Assembly: GCA_963969345.1 (NCBI GenBank)
Contig: OZ017768.1
Span: forward strand, 8,766,718-8,830,717
Reading direction: 5' to 3'
DNA from: Turbatrix aceti
Lineage: Eukaryota; Nematoda; Chromadorea; Rhabditida; Panagrolaimidae
DNA length: 64,000 bases
Below are positions 39,103 through 51,854 of the stretch, piece by piece; the first letter of the stretch is position 1; every line of letters starts with the position of its first letter. The translations under genes were made by a program, and so were the position numbers. A model generated the notes under the pieces. The model did not search any database. It was not told the origin of the DNA and saw nothing but the letters and a program-made list of their open reading frames with translations.

Positions 39103-40463
39103 TTACTTTTCATAGCCAAAATCATCGGCACCATCGTTGTCATCATCGTCAATCCAATACATGCCGGCGTCAAATTCATAAAAGAATTGAACATTTTTCA
39201 AAAGCGTTTTTTGGCGGTTGACAATAAATCGCTGCATTAAACATTTTTTGACAATAAATTCTTGTTTTGGATAATTAAGTTCGATCAAAGCGAACATTTC
39301 TTGATAATCGAAAAAGGTGTTCTTCACCTTGCAAAAGACGTTTGCCTTGATGTGCTGTGGAATTTTACACAGCACGGCAACAGTTTTTTCGTATTGATTT
39401 TTAATGAAATGTAAAAAGCTTTGACCATTTTGATCGGAAGCTGGGGGTTTCCAAGAGATGCAGATGTTGACAGCTTCGACGTTTGCGGAAAATGTCGACA
39501 AGTAGTCGATCAGGCTCTCGATCTCCAAATCTAGAGTAGTGTCGCAGTCCAGAACAAAGTCGAAGCGCCGAACATGTTGAAGCTGCACTTTGTACTCGTT
39601 CATTGCATCAACGCAGTTCTCAACCGTTGATCTGAATGTATCCAAGTGCAGCTCCAATGCAACTGACAATTTCGGGTTATTCTAAAAATCATCAAATTAT
39701 GTAAATAATATGTATTTAAAAAAATAATATTACCAAAATCTGTTGGAACCGCTGCATGTAAGCAGATTTGCAGTTAAAAAAAATTACTTCGCAGCGTGGA
39801 AGAAAATCACGAATCTCTTCCATTTGATTTGCATTGATAATCAGCTTCTGGATTACCGACATCAAGTTTTTGACCACCTTGTTCACTTTTATGAGATCTG
39901 AAAATTTGTATGTAATGTAGATCTTAAAAACGAAAACTCGATTTACCGTTACGTTTTGCGGCAATTTTTACATTTTGATGCGCTTCCGGGTCGTGGCACA
40001 ATTGTTTCATGGAGCACAAGTTCAGCTCTCTGAGATCTGGAAATAATTTCATAAATAATGTTATTAGTAATAACAAACTTACATTTGCAATTGACAATTT
40101 CATTTAAAAACCTGATCGCTTCGCCATTCAGATTACATTCAATCGAAAGTCTCTGAATGAATGGCGCCATCCAGTTGCACTGACGTTTTTTGTTCGATAA
40201 ATGAACAAACGGCGTGTGTTTCGACTGAAAACATTGGTTTTTTTGAATGTGTATGTACAGTAATAACAATTTCAACTTACTTCAAGTATGATTTTTCGAA
40301 CGTTGTATTTGACTAAAACGTCCGGCATGACATTGTCAAAAGTGCGGGTCATTTCAGGTGAGGATAAAACCAGGTTTTTGAAGCCATCGCAGCGTTCGTC
40401 ATTAACGTTCTTGAAAACTTCCGAGACGACATTTTGGATGTATGCAGAAGACAAGTGACGCAT
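39103..40463 (-). CDS. Nematode protein of unknown family (leucine/isoleucine-rich, five exons)
   Basis: Five exons join in phase: 40463-40281, 40224-40083, 40036-39947, 39897-39734 and 39681-39103, giving 385 residues. Alternating hydrophobic strands and helices (for example NVRKIILES, QRLSIECNLNG, VEAVNICISW) resemble the C-terminal halves of expanded nematode F-box-associated proteins, yet no F-box is present at the N-terminus (MRHLSSAYIQNVVSEVFKNV). The end is acidic (DDDDNDGADDFGYEK). The consistent phases and splice signals support a real gene. Function is not assigned. Confidence 0.6.
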
Positions 40464-41544
40464 TTTGTTTTGATTTTTCTAAAATGGTCAATGTTTTAAG
40501 TTAATGGCAAAAACGCTTTTCTGGAGAAAAAAGAAAACATGAGTGCCAAACTCGACAGAGGATAAGTCGGACTGACTGACCAGAGCTTTTGCTCAACGCG
40601 CAGGATGACACAACCCACTCTATGACCAACTACTCGCACCTTTAGCAAGCTTCAGCAAGTGCAAGCATGTTGAACAGAAAGATGAGAGATGTTGCGGCGC
40701 GCAAGCATGCTTGCACAGCCGGACAGTTAATGACTGAACGAACAGGTCAACTAATTATTCAATGACTGACTCTTCATACGCACAATAAAAAGGGGCAGGG
40801 CGAACAATACAAAAATGTAGAACACGAATGTAGAACAAATGTAGAGGGTAAGCGATGGCATTGCGGGGCGGAGTTCCCAAGCGATAAAATCAGAGAACAA
40901 ATGTAGAGGGTAAGCGATGGCATTGCGGGGCGGAGTTCCCAAGCGATAAAATCAGAAGTTCCTTTGCGAGCAATCGGGCCGTTTGCGGGGCGCAATAAAG
41001 CCGGCGTTTAGGGTTTTGACCCACCCCCCCCCCCTCCGAGTCTGGTCAGGGTCAGAGGTCGGGGGGCCACCCCCCACGAAGGGACCCGCGTTGACGAGGG
41101 GGGCTGAAACACTACTTGCGTTCTGTTCGACAGACTTTAAACATTTTGACCCGTTCAAAGTTCGTTTAAAAATTTACAAACAATTTGTATCAAAGAATGC
41201 AACGTGTACAACTTTATTGAAAAAATACAATTCAATCACTCACTATCATAGAAGTCAGTATCACAGTTGTCGTACAAAGAAAGATGCATGTCAAATTCAA
41301 GTTCATAGTAAAATTCAACGATTTCCAACAGTTTTGTTTTCCAGTTAAAATTGTACCGAAATTAGGGATGAGCTAGCGAACAACAGTTTTTTTGTTTGCG
41401 AACAAAGCCGATCATTTTTAAAAGTTTAATAAAATTTTTAATTTTTTTTAAATTTTTGCTGGGAAAATCGCACGAACGCTAATATTTTTAACTCTGTTGA
41501 TCATTTAGTATTCAAAATTTCGGGTTATCTGGAGAGATGTTGCG
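40464..41544. other. Intergenic with 62-bp tandem repeat and G/C-tract region
   Basis: A tandem duplication lies at 40832-40955. Positions 41010-41110 hold a run of about 13 C and several G-runs. No gene is seen. Confidence 0.5.
40832..40955. repeat. 62-bp tandem duplication (two units)
   Basis: Units 40832-40893 and 40894-40955 read the same, starting AGAACAAATGTAGAGGGTAA. A partial third copy (GTAGAACACGAATGTAG) precedes them. Confidence 0.85.
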
Positions 41545-42514
41545 TTACTGTTTCCAGAAACTAGTGTAGAATTCAAACAACTGACATCGCCACTGTTTGC
41601 TAAGCAGAAAAGGAATGTAGAGACTTACAATAAAAAAAGTTTCACTAATCAACAATGCTTGCATGACAAAGTAATCTTCCAGGAAGAATGCGACAAGACG
41701 GAAGACAGACACTCCCGTGAAGGAAAAAGTTAGGAACAGGGTTTGGATGAGAAGTATGTTTTCCACGCTTCTCTGATGCGCGGAAGCGGTGCTGCCAGTG
41801 AGGTTTTGACAGAAGCGACTTGCGAGTGCAGCTGACAAGCTGAAGCTCATAGCGACGAGGGAAGCTGCCAAGGTTGAAATTACGATGGCAAAATGGTTGT
41901 ACCTGTTTGCTTCAAAACAGTTCATCGACAAAAAGCCCCAGAAACAGGGCAAAAAATTGATGACGGGAATGTTCAGCACAAAAGGATACAGTATCATTAG
42001 CAGAATGCAGAATACGGTAGTTTTTGTGTTCCAGATATCGTCCATTTTTTGCCAAAAAAGCACCGCTGAAAAATCCATTTTTTTTCATTTTTTACAGTTT
42101 TCACCTGCACTCACCTGTAAACCGGTTGAATGCCAAAATCAAATTCCATACCCCAATAAATGTTCTCAGGTGCCATGTAAAAAAATACCAACCTTTTACA
42201 AAAACGCTATATCCAAATGTGTTAACGAGGATTAGAAACATTTCGCCGAAAAAATAGTGAACGTTTCCAAAGAAGAATATTATAAAAAATGGTGAACGCA
42301 TGTAATTTTTGTTTTTGATAATATTACTCGCGATAAAAATGGCAATCACGACGACAAAGAAAATATTCGCATACCGCATAAAATTGTGCGTCAGATACAT
42401 GTAATGCAGGAGTTTTCTCTGGCCGTAGGTTAAAGAAGCAAATAATCTATCTAGGACGTCGATTGCTGCATCTTCGTCGGTTGAAGATTTGGAGGCTGTT
42501 TTATAGGAGATCAT
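41545..42514 (-). CDS. Seven-helix chemoreceptor-type protein, nematode
   Basis: Exon 1 (42514-42115) and exon 2 (42065-41545) join in phase 1 to give 306 residues. Seven hydrophobic segments are visible: ANIFFVVVIAIFIASNII, the FFIIFFFGNVHYFFGEMFLIL pair, TTVFCILLMILYPFVLNI, FAIVISTLAASLVAMSFSL, a segment around FLTFSFTGVSVFRLVAFFL and FVMQALLISETFFIVSLYI. The layout fits the large nematode serpentine receptor families, but no DRY-type motif lets me name one. It is not closely similar to the receptors at 48992-51854. The first ATG is 42514. Confidence 0.65.
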
Positions 42515-43129
42515 CGCCAATGCCAGGTGCCAGCGGTTACGGCACTGCGTTTATGCTTGCATATCTTCTTATCATAACGCCTGTTTCTACCCCCGAGCAA
42601 ACTAACTATAGCTCTCATCCCTGATATTAAAAAAACGCGGAACATGATGTCAAAAAATGTTAGTTCTTAAAAAAAAGTTTTTTTTAACAACCTGAAATTT
42701 ATTCAAATAAATATTTTGCAGGTAGTTGTTAAAGCACGTGAATGGCCAGTTGTGCAATCTTAAGCTCACCTGCATATAAAACTGATGTTTATAATTAACT
42801 GAATACTTACAGTACCTTCAAGATGGTAACACTTATGTTTATGTTTACCCTGAAAAGCAGAGATTAATTTTTTTCAGAAATAAAAAAATTGTTGCAAACT
42901 TGCCGAATTTTTTGATGACGCGAATCCTTGAATATCAGAAAAATTTTATTTTTTAATTAAATGTTTTAATAACAAAAATGCTTGCTTCAGGGAAAAAATG
43001 AGAAAACGAGAGAAACCATGCAAAAAAATCAGACTACTTTCGCTTTTTGTGCATCTTTTACGTCTGTGCAAATAAAAATTACGTGAAATCATTAATTTAC
43101 CAACAATTAAAAAAAAAGGCAAAAAATTA
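42515..43129. other. Intergenic
   Basis: A/T-rich, no gene seen. Confidence 0.5.
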
Positions 43130-43251
43130 TGGTGGAAGTGGGATTCGAACCCACGCCCTCATACGAGGACCAGAAGCCCCAGAATACCGCACAACGTGTG
43201 GAAGAGAACAACTCTTGAGTCTGGCGCCTTAGACCACTCGGCCATCCCACC
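43130..43251 (-). tRNA. tRNA-Leu (anticodon CAA) with 38-base intron
   Basis: The minus strand has acceptor GGTGGGA / TTCCACC with A73, D arm GGCCGAGTGGTCTAAGGC, anticodon stem CCAGA with loop CTCAAG (CAA at 34-36), the long variable arm TCCTCGTATGAGGGCG and T arm GTGGGTTCGAATCCCAC. About 38 bases (AGTTGTTCTCTTCC to TTCTGGGGC) interrupt it after position 37. Introns in tRNA-Leu(CAA) are known in many eukaryotes. An internal TTCTGG inside the intron mimics the 3' anticodon stem strand. Confidence 0.93.
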
Positions 43252-43784
43252 GCGTTTTTGCGTTGGATATTGCTGTAAACAACAATTTTTACGTTATGTT
43301 TATAAACTGGATTACATTCAACTTATTTTTTACCAATGACATAAAATATGACATATTTTATCAATTGAACAAAAAGACACGTTGCGCCTGGTACAAACAA
43401 TATTTTTTACCATCAAAATGCTCGAAAATCTTGATATTTATTCAAATTCAAAACTCCCGTTCGCGAATGTTCGGCATTCGACAATACTTGATAACACAAT
43501 TTTTGACAGGCCTACCCAAGGTCTGCTAAATTCCGGTTCACAGAGCTGTACAGAGTAGTAAATTTATTATCAGAATAAAGAAATTTATTCGTTTTCTGTA
43601 CATACAAGAAAAAGCATTCGCGTAAAATTTTCGACATGCTGTAAACTGTACAGAAAAAAATGTCTTTTACAGACAAAAAAAATTTGAATTGACAACAAAT
43701 CGTTTTTCTTTTCACAAACTTTTGCTACTTTTTTGCAAAAGTTATCATTTTTCATTTGCGAAGTGAAACGTATACGTTTCGATT

Positions 43785-43834
43785 GTTTCCGCCTTTCAAA
43801 AAATACTTATAAGCATTTTTTGAAAAGCGGAAAC
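43785..43834. repeat. 20-bp stem hairpin
   Basis: GTTTCCGCCTTTCAAAAAAT pairs with ATTTTTTGAAAAGCGGAAAC at one mismatch, around a 10-base loop ACTTATAAGC. The nearby AAACGTATACGTTT is a further palindrome. Confidence 0.75.
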
Positions 43835-44111
43835 AAACTTTTTAGGTGGATTCTGCCGTGAGTTTTGTTTCAAAAAAGGGAATACAACATTTTTCCGTTT
43901 TTTCAGGTACTTTGCTTAGCAAAGTAGCAGTTTGCTATTAGTAATATCGGGGTTTCAGATTTTTTGAGGTTTTGGTGAGTTGTTTTTTTTGTGAAAAATA
44001 TACACTGGGCAAATAATTTTTGTCGTTTCTTAAAAACGTAGTTTCCGTTGGCTAGCCAAGCTGCGTTCTAATGAACTCGTACGTTCACTAGAAGTCATAT
44101 AGAATCTCAAC

Positions 44112-44445
44112 CAAGGCATAAAATGGGCCTCGAAATCAAGCCGCCGGCCGGCCTAAATTTTTAGGCCGAAGCCGAGGTGGCCGCGGCCTACTTTTTGAAA
44201 ATTTTTTTTTGCATTATTTTAGGGTTATTTTTGCAAATTCGGAAAACAAATTTTTTGTAAACAATAATGTTATGAAAAAAATGCATAATAATAAATTTTC
44301 CTGTAGTAAAAAGTAAAATAAAGACGAATGAAACACAAAAACGTCAGAAAATCATACTTTTTTTTGAAAAAAATCTCCTTTCGAATTTTTTTCCGGCTTC
44401 ACCGGCCGGCCTTGAATCGAAAAGTTGGCCGGATTTTATGCCTTG
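44112..44445. mobile_element. hAT-like miniature inverted-repeat element, 334 bp
   Basis: The ends are perfect 13-bp inverted repeats (CAAGGCATAAAAT and ATTTTATGCCTTG), extended imperfectly by GGCC-rich sequence. An exact 8-bp direct repeat ATCTCAAC flanks it (44104-44111 and 44446-44453). An 8-bp target duplication with ends beginning CA is characteristic of hAT transposons. The element encodes no transposase, so it depends on one elsewhere. The interior has strong GGCCGGCC palindromes. Confidence 0.85.
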
Positions 44446-44907
44446 ATCTCAACCACGAAAACAACGAAGAACAGAAAGAATTTCGTTGCAATGCCATTAA
44501 AAAAATGGTTGACGGCATTTTTTTGCCGCAGATGGCATGATTGTGCAAATAATTTTGTCAATCATTCTTTGGCGTTGTGTCACAAATCATCTGCGCATCA
44601 AACGTGAAGAAAATGCTAATTTATAGGTAGTTTAGAAAATGAATCCCCCCAATACAGACTATGCACAGCACTCTGTACATGCACATAGTTTAATTTTCTT
44701 TATACTGTTAGCGAATTATGTGAGTCGTTTTCACAGCTAACCTTGGGTATACGTACGAAAAAACAAAGAAAAAAACATTGAGATAATAAGCAACGTGTTG
44801 GAGTTCAAAAAAGCCAATGTTACATGATACAGCTTGTTACAGAGACGTTCTTCATGGAAAAACTGTCAGGGTCGACGACGGAGCCGGCGGTTACCTGGGA
44901 GAAAGAA

Positions 44908-46288
44908 TCATTCGACACCAACGACGGCCAATCGTTCGTTTTCTTCGTTGTCGAATTCAGGATCGTAAAACTCGTCAATCAGCGCTGGAGCTGTTTTATC
45001 CTGCAAGGAAAATTACGAATGAGTGAATGAATGAATGTTTTTCGTGTCGAGAGTATTCTACGGTATTTTGCTTTGTTTGTCTCTTTCTTTGACTTACATT
45101 GATCTGAAGGAAGCTCTTCTTTTCCTTCGAAAATAGGTATACTTCTCCGTCGTAGATGTCAAACCACATGGCGTGGAGGAAGAGTTTGTTTTCGACAAAG
45201 TATTTTCGTAGGACTTCGTGCGAGGAGACGTTGATCATTTGTTGGAGGCAGTTGATCTGCAAAATTTGAGAGTTTTGTTTTCCAGTTAAAATTTGTACAA
45301 AATAACTTTTCGTCGATGTTTTAGGCAGTTTTTTGCCTTCCAATGGTAATTCTAGGCTCTGTTTTCAGTTAAATTGTTGTTTTCCAGTTTTTTTGCGTCC
45401 ATTCAAAATTTTAGGCCTCACCTGGGACAACTTATCCTCAACATTGAGCTTGTTGAGTGGATCAATGACAGCCTCGAAACTCAGTTTAGGATTGACCTGA
45501 CACTCGAATTTCAGCGGAGTCCCCGGGTTGGTCTGGTTGGCATGCAGCTTCTGGACACTCAGATACCCGTTGGCCCGGACCCAGTGATCCATCGGGGACT
45601 GCTGGTCGAAATTCTTCGGGCACTGGTGGACGTTGTACAGCGTATTGATCGCCTTGCAATCCGAGTGACCACAGACGAGGATATGCCGGATGCCGCCTCG
45701 CTTGACGGCGAGATCCATGGCTGCGGGCTCGGTTGACACGGATACGTCGCCGCCGGCCATGCCGTAGTGCCCGGCTTTCGGGATGAGGTTGCCTGCGTTT
45801 CGGACGACAAAGACGTCACCGACGTGGGATTGGAGGAAGCGGGTCGGAAGCATGCGGGAATCCATGCACGTGAACATCAGCATTGTTGGCTGAAGATTTT
45901 TTAGGTAAGCTTTTTGGTGGGGGAATTGATTGGCGAAAAAAAACTAGTCCAGTGTTTTTGTTTTTTTTTACGACAAAATCCGCCGAAATGTGCCTAAATT
46001 GATTTTGTTGTTCAGTTTTTTATTCCTTTTTGTTGACACCAACACTGCTGAACAGTTTTTTAAGGTCAAAACCCAACAACCTTGGCAAGTTGAGTCCAAA
46101 GAGTTCAATTCGCCAAAAAAGACAACTTTTTTTGACGTTTCCCATTAAAAAAATGCATTTTAACTATTATCAGGTATACGCGCCAGTGAACAAACCTTCG
46201 GATTATCCTTGACTTCTTTGAACTCCTTGAGGAGATCGGTTTTGAGCGTCTCGCGATAGCGGAGAACACCTCGCAGTACTCGTTGCAT
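44908..46288 (-). CDS. bca-1: Beta-class carbonic anhydrase
   Basis: Four exons join in phase: 46288-46196, 45889-45422, 45256-45098 and 45000-44908, giving 270 residues. Zinc ligands are Cys39, His106 and Cys109 in CMDSR and GHSDCKA; Asp41 and Arg43 form the catalytic dyad. The enzyme hydrates CO2 to bicarbonate. Beta-class enzymes occur in bacteria, plants and invertebrates including nematodes but not vertebrates. The final exon ends in an acidic segment with EFDNEENERL. A GCGTTTCAG acceptor lies about 24 bases before the ATG. The symbol is by analogy to the C. elegans beta-CA; which paralogue is not determined. Confidence 0.93.
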
Positions 46289-48991
46289 CTTCCGTTGCGC
46301 CGCTTTTTACGATCCTGAAACGCCATAAGAAGATTCAGTTTAAAAATAAGAATCCTCGAAAAGTCCACGAGCTAACAAAAAAGATCTAACACAAGATTAG
46401 AAGCGTGCGGCATACTAAAAAGAGAGGACAAAGTCGAACAGAACAGAGAACACCGAAAAACAGCCTGCTTCGCTCTTCTTCGTTAGTAGTAGTTATTTTT
46501 TGTTTCCCTGAGTGTTAGGAGTGCTTGTGTGTCCCCTCTTGACAACAACGACGTTGAACGGAGAACACAAACAACAACCAGCGGCAGCGGCGGTGGCAGG
46601 GAAAAGGACGGGACTCGAGTGAGGCGTCGGTCGCGCCTCCTGCGGTATTTTTTGCACGTGCGTGGTTTCCATGGTCCGTGAGAAGGATGGAAGGAGGAAG
46701 GGGAGTGGTATAGGTTACCCCGGTGATGGTAATGGACCTACCGATTTTTTTATCTAGGCTTGCATGGGGGCATCAAGGCTGCAGGCAAAATGAAAGGCAA
46801 GTAAAAAAAAAAGTTGGATAGGTTTGAGAATATTCGAGACGAGTGAACACGCACACACGTTCGTTTTTTTGCCTATGGGTTGCCTGAGGGCGGCGTAGAT
46901 TCAGTTATAAAGATACAAAAAAATGCGCGCTTCGCTTGGAGTTGGGTTGGCTGACAATGTGGACAATGAGGCAGTTGATGCGGAGAAAAGTGGGAAAATA
47001 TGCGTTTTTTTAAATTTTGTTTCAAAGCGTCCAGTTTAATAAAAAAAAAAAATGGGACTATGAAGAATTTTCTATAGACGCCAGTTAAAAAATAAACAAA
47101 AAAAATCTCAAAATAACGTCGAAACGGAATGAATAAAAGTCCAGTTTAAAAAGTGATCTCTGTCACAGCCCCAACCACTCGTCCATGACAACCGAACAAA
47201 AATGCATCTGCATCATTTTACGTGTGACACAATCTTTGCTGTTGTATCTCTATGGTTCTGTCCTGTCCGGTTCGCACCATACAGGTAATAATGGATGACA
47301 GAGATGGAGGCGGAGACGGAGGCTTGCTCGACGTGCATGCGTAACTTTCACTTTTACACACGTCGAAGCAGAGGATGCAAGGAAAAAAGAAGGAAGAATC
47401 GCCTCTTGTTTGCCTCGATCCAACGCAGAGAGAAAGTGAAGAAAAAATGATTGTCAGGCATGCAACGATGCACAAACATGTCCTTGATTTGATCACGTGT
47501 CTCCGGAACATTCGGGTCTTATCAAGTTAACAGATGGGGAGGCAGACAAATTAATTTTTGGTGTTTGCTGGTTTTCAAAAATTAATTAGTCAACGATTAC
47601 AAAAAATGAACATTACAATGAGAATTTTTTATTTGTAGCCAAAAAAAGTTGGAAAATCGATGAACGAAAGGGAAAACAAAACAACGACAAAAAACAAACG
47701 CAACATTGTTGAGGAAAATCAGAGGAGAAAGTTGATGATCAATGATTGCTCGATGGTCTTTGCCTGGAATTTATGGGTCACAGACGGAAGAAATGACGCT
47801 CATGTCAGCAAAGTAATCAGTGAGGGGGATGGGACTACAACAAATCATTTGATATACATCAAATATGACCAGTTATTTATTTACCAAATTTCGTTAAAAA
47901 ATTATCCTTTCCTTGGTTCGATGTAGGCAATTAACAAATAGTTTTTCTTGACCTGAAGAAAAGAATAAAAGCCCAAGAGCCAGGAAGAACGTGCAAAAAT
48001 GCACGCGGGCTCGTTGATCTTTAGAGCACTCATTGAGTGAGTCGGCCACCATTGATTGCTCGAAGTTGTCTTACACGTGAATGTGTGAGTGTTTGCAAGA
48101 AACACTTGCGGCTCGTTTTTTTTTGAGTTTTTATAAATTTGAATTAAAATTAAAATTTATGGTTTAACAAAAGAAGTGCAGTTATTTAATTTTAATATAA
48201 TGCTTAATTTTGTAGCATTTTTTTTAATTTTTGCAATATTTTTGATAAAAAAAAGTACCATTTTGTCTTCACTTACAGTTTTTTGCAATGTGACTCTAAT
48301 TAAATAAGTGTATGAAAAAACTACCTAAACATTTGTCAGTGAACTATGTCCTTCCCGAGGTAATAAAATTGCTATCACAGCCAGAGACAGTTAGACAACA
48401 TCCTTCCCCCAACCCACTGCCTGTCTGTTCGTTCGCTCACCTGAGGAGTCATACATGACGCAAATCTGTTAACCTTGTTACGCCAGTCTTTAGTCACCCG
48501 CAAATTGCATAAGGACCTGCCCGGCTCTACAGGAGTGTTCTAATGGCCGTGGCGCCCTTTCCGAGAATCCAATAAACGCCCCCTTTCCGTTTCTGGCGCA
48601 ATAACATGCACTTGAACTTTATTTGAAGACATACACGTGACAATTGGATATGGAGTTATAAAACATCATAAACAACAAAAATAGAAAATAACGGAACAGA
48701 AAACTGTGAATTGGATTCCAAGATCTGCACAGTTTTTGACGTCTGTGAAGACATTGAAATATTTATAAAACATCATGAACGACACAAATAAGTAACATAA
48801 TAAAAAAAAAGATCCGAAGAAACCAGTGAATCTAATTTTAATGATGCTGCCAGTGAATCTAATTTTAAAATTTCGTAGTCATCAAAATGATGATGCAGTA
48901 TTTGATGACTACGAAATTTACAACATTTTCGAAGACCATATAAACAGGGGAACAGTTTAAAACAACAAAAATCTGGAAATACTACTCAATT
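46289..48991. other. Intergenic, no supported gene
   Basis: Short frames (for example 47218-47511 and 47660-47926) show no splice partners or recognisable domains. The first few hundred bases likely hold the carbonic anhydrase promoter. Confidence 0.5.
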
Positions 48992-50204
48992 TCAACGAAC
49001 CCCAGTGTTTGACGCCTTCGAAGTCGCAACCACGGATTTCGTATCAGCAGCGCTGATATTCGTCGGTACAATAAAGGTAGGCAGGATGTTGACGTGCCCA
49101 CAGGTAACGACACTCAGACACCGCTGCCTGTACTCCGGGTTCATCGCAAGGTAGACAAAAAACATGAGGACACAGTTAGCAGATGTCAACTGGTTCGTGT
49201 ACTTCATGAGCACTTCTGGCAGAAAAGCGACCGTATTCGCGTAAAACGAGCACGCGTTTGGGAAAGCGACCAGGGCAGTTGACAGCCCGGCGATTATCGT
49301 GTATAATCTCAGTTTCTTGAGACCCGCCGAAGTCTGCTGTACGCTCTTCGCCTTCAGATACGTCCTGACGTTGATCCCAAAAGCTACAGTGTACACAATC
49401 ATGTTGAAGCCGTAGTCGAAGAGCCCAAAATTGACGCCGAGAGCCGCTCGACGTCCGCAGTCGTATTTGACGTTTGGAGTCGGCCAAAGTGCAGATACCA
49501 GCGTTGGCACGATGACACAGAGCGCTCCGATGGTCACCGAACAGGTGATCCAGGTGTAGGTTGCGCGGTTGTCTGCCGCCATCCGGCGATACAGTTTTGG
49601 GGAAAAGACGGCGAGAAAGCGTTCTGTGGACATGACCAGTTCCAGGATGGGTGCCGTGAGATCGCCAAACGCCTGGAGCAAGATCCAGACTTTGATGCAC
49701 TCTTGGGAGTTGACAATTGGGTAGGCGCCGTCAGAAATGGATTTTTGGTAAAAGGCCATGCGGGTCGTTGCTTCGAGGACGAAGCTGGACAGAATGGCTA
49801 CGTAGATGCAGCTGAGGGCAGTTACTGTCTGAAGCAAAAACAAATTTGTAGAACTGTGGAAAAGGAGAAAGTTATAAACTTCAGTTTTTTACAAACTATT
49901 ACAGAACACTGAACTATGGCAGTTAAAAAAACTATCAAAAGCTAACGCCAGTTTAAAAAAAAACACGAAAACAAACCTGATACTGCTGCCGAAACTTTTT
50001 AGTGGTTATCATGATGATCAGATGACATGCCACGATGCCGATACAAATTGCATTGACAACAATTGTGCTGCTGTAAGCTGATATGCTTCCGCGAAAAACT
50101 TCCGCAATCGATGGGGTAAGATTTTGGTAGACGACTTCCATGCTGACGCCGACTATAAGGTACAGTGCACCGGTGAAAAGCGCCGTAATAGGTCGTTGTC
50201 GCAT
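48992..50204 (-). CDS. Seven-helix chemoreceptor, paralogue 1
   Basis: Exon 1 (50204-49977) and exon 2 (49828-48992) join in phase 0 to give 354 residues. Seven hydrophobic segments are visible. After helix 3 the motif ERFLAVFSPKLYRRM stands in the DRY position. An extracellular YDCGRRAALG follows helix 4, and the last helix ends MNPEYRQRCLSV. The intron falls after KKFRQQYQ, as in the next receptor. A rhodopsin-like nematode chemosensory GPCR at the plasma membrane is likely; ligand unknown. It is tandem with 50473-51854 and related to 62230-63766. Confidence 0.82.
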
Positions 50205-50472
50205 TGAGATATGTTTTTATTTTATATCGTAAATTCAATAAATTCGTTGCCCAAGGAACAAAATAAGGAGTGTGTATTTTGTGCTCAAACCGGCAAATGT
50301 GCGTTCTAAGTTAAAATTTGACCCTTTCATTTGTTTGGAAACGGGAAAATTTTTTCTCATGAAAAAAAATCTTACACCAAAACGCAGTTTAAAAAAAAGT
50401 AATTAAGTCGAATTGTTTGACATTCATTTGTGTGTACTTCTGATTCAAATGATATACAAGACGCCGCAGTTA

Positions 50473-51854
50473 TTATTTACCAACCCGAAAGCTTTGCGAA
50501 ACCACAGATCTAGCAGTCTGTCCCATGACACTGACAGCGTCCATCGTACTGATGCCAGATGGTACCATGAAAGTCGGAAGCATAGAAACATGCCCGCAGG
50601 TGATGACACTGAGACACCGATGACGGTAGTCTGGATTCACTGTCAGGTACACAAAAAACATGAGCACACAGTTGGCACATGTCATCTGGAGCGTGTACTT
50701 CATGAAGGCTTCCGGAAGAAATGCAACCGTTGCCGTGTATAGTGAACACGCATTTGGGAATGCGACTAGCACAGTCGAGAGCCCAGAAATAACAGTGTAG
50801 ATCCTCAGTTTCTTGAGATTCGCCGAGCTCTGTTGAACGCCCCTCGCCTGGATGTACGTTCGGACGTTCATCATGAAAGAAACAGTGTGCAGAATCATGT
50901 TGAGCGCGTAATCGAAGATTCCGAAGCTCACGCCAAGTGCAGCTTTCCTCCCGCAATCGTATTTCACGTCTTCTGTCGGCCAGAAAAAGGATATCGAAGT
51001 TGGCACGAGAATGCAGACTACAGTTATGGCGAAGGAACCAAAAATCCAGGTGTAGGTTGCTCGGTCGTCAGCAGACAATCGACGGTAGAGTTTTGGAGAA
51101 AAGACAGCGAGGTAGCGTTCGATGGCCATGGTGAATTCAAGAAGAGGTGCGGTGAGGTCGCCGAAAACCTGGACAAAGACCCAAGCTTGAAGGCATTGTC
51201 GGGAATTCACGACTGGCATGGTCATGGTTTCGACGGATCTGAGGTAGAACAGGATGCGCGTGATGCCTTCGAGTCCAAAGCTGATCAGGGTCAGGGTGAA
51301 CATGAAGCTGAGGGCGATTACGGTCTGGAACATGAGAACATGAGATTGTACAGTTTTGCAAAAATGTGATCTTGCGCTTGCAAGTTTTTCTTAGAAGCAA
51401 AAAAATTAATTACAAAATCGTACAGTTGAAATTAATTATTTCGAAAAACGTGAGAAACGTTAAAACCGTATGACGTGTAATTAAGTATCGTAATTAATAC
51501 AAGATTAATTCGGTTTATTACTATTCTGATTTTCAGAAGGTAAATATCTTACATCAACTTTGTGATAAACTTGAGCAGTTTTAAATTTTTTCCGGATATT
51601 AACAGTGAAAAAAAAACAACAACTACATACACAACAAAGCAATACAAACAACCAACATCGTTTTACCACAGACCCCAACAAACCTGATATTGCTGTCGAA
51701 ATTTCTTAGTAGACAACATGATACACAAATGACAAATAAGAATACCAATACAAATGGCACTGATAACAATAGTCGTGCCATAGGCGCCGATGCTGCTAAC
51801 AAAGGCTGCCGCTTGACCTGGGGACACATTTTTGTAGACAACACCGTCTTCCAT
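50473..51854 (-). CDS. Seven-helix chemoreceptor, paralogue 2
   Basis: Exon 1 (51854-51684) and exon 2 (51324-50473) join in phase 0 to give 340 residues. It aligns almost end to end with paralogue 1: TKKFRQQYQ at the intron, GDLTAPLLEFTMAIERYLAVFSPKLYRR, VKYDCGRKAALGVSFG, LSTVLVAFPNACS and VNPDYRHRCLSVITCGHV. The N-terminal exon is shorter and lacks part of the first helix of paralogue 1. Head-to-tail placement 268 bases apart points to tandem duplication. Confidence 0.82.

Larger units (their letters stand above)
43252..44907. other. Intergenic with hairpin and miniature element
   Basis: No gene is seen. It holds a 20-bp hairpin (43785-43834) and an hAT-like miniature element (44112-44445). 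Confidence 0.5.

Noticed and set aside
41360..42625. Possible element with ends GGGATGAG / CTCATCCC around the receptor gene at 41545
   Set aside because: The inverted match is short and no target duplication is visible; probably chance.
43047..43232. Short open frame over the tRNA-Leu locus
   Set aside because: The DNA is explained fully by the intron-containing tRNA on the other strand.
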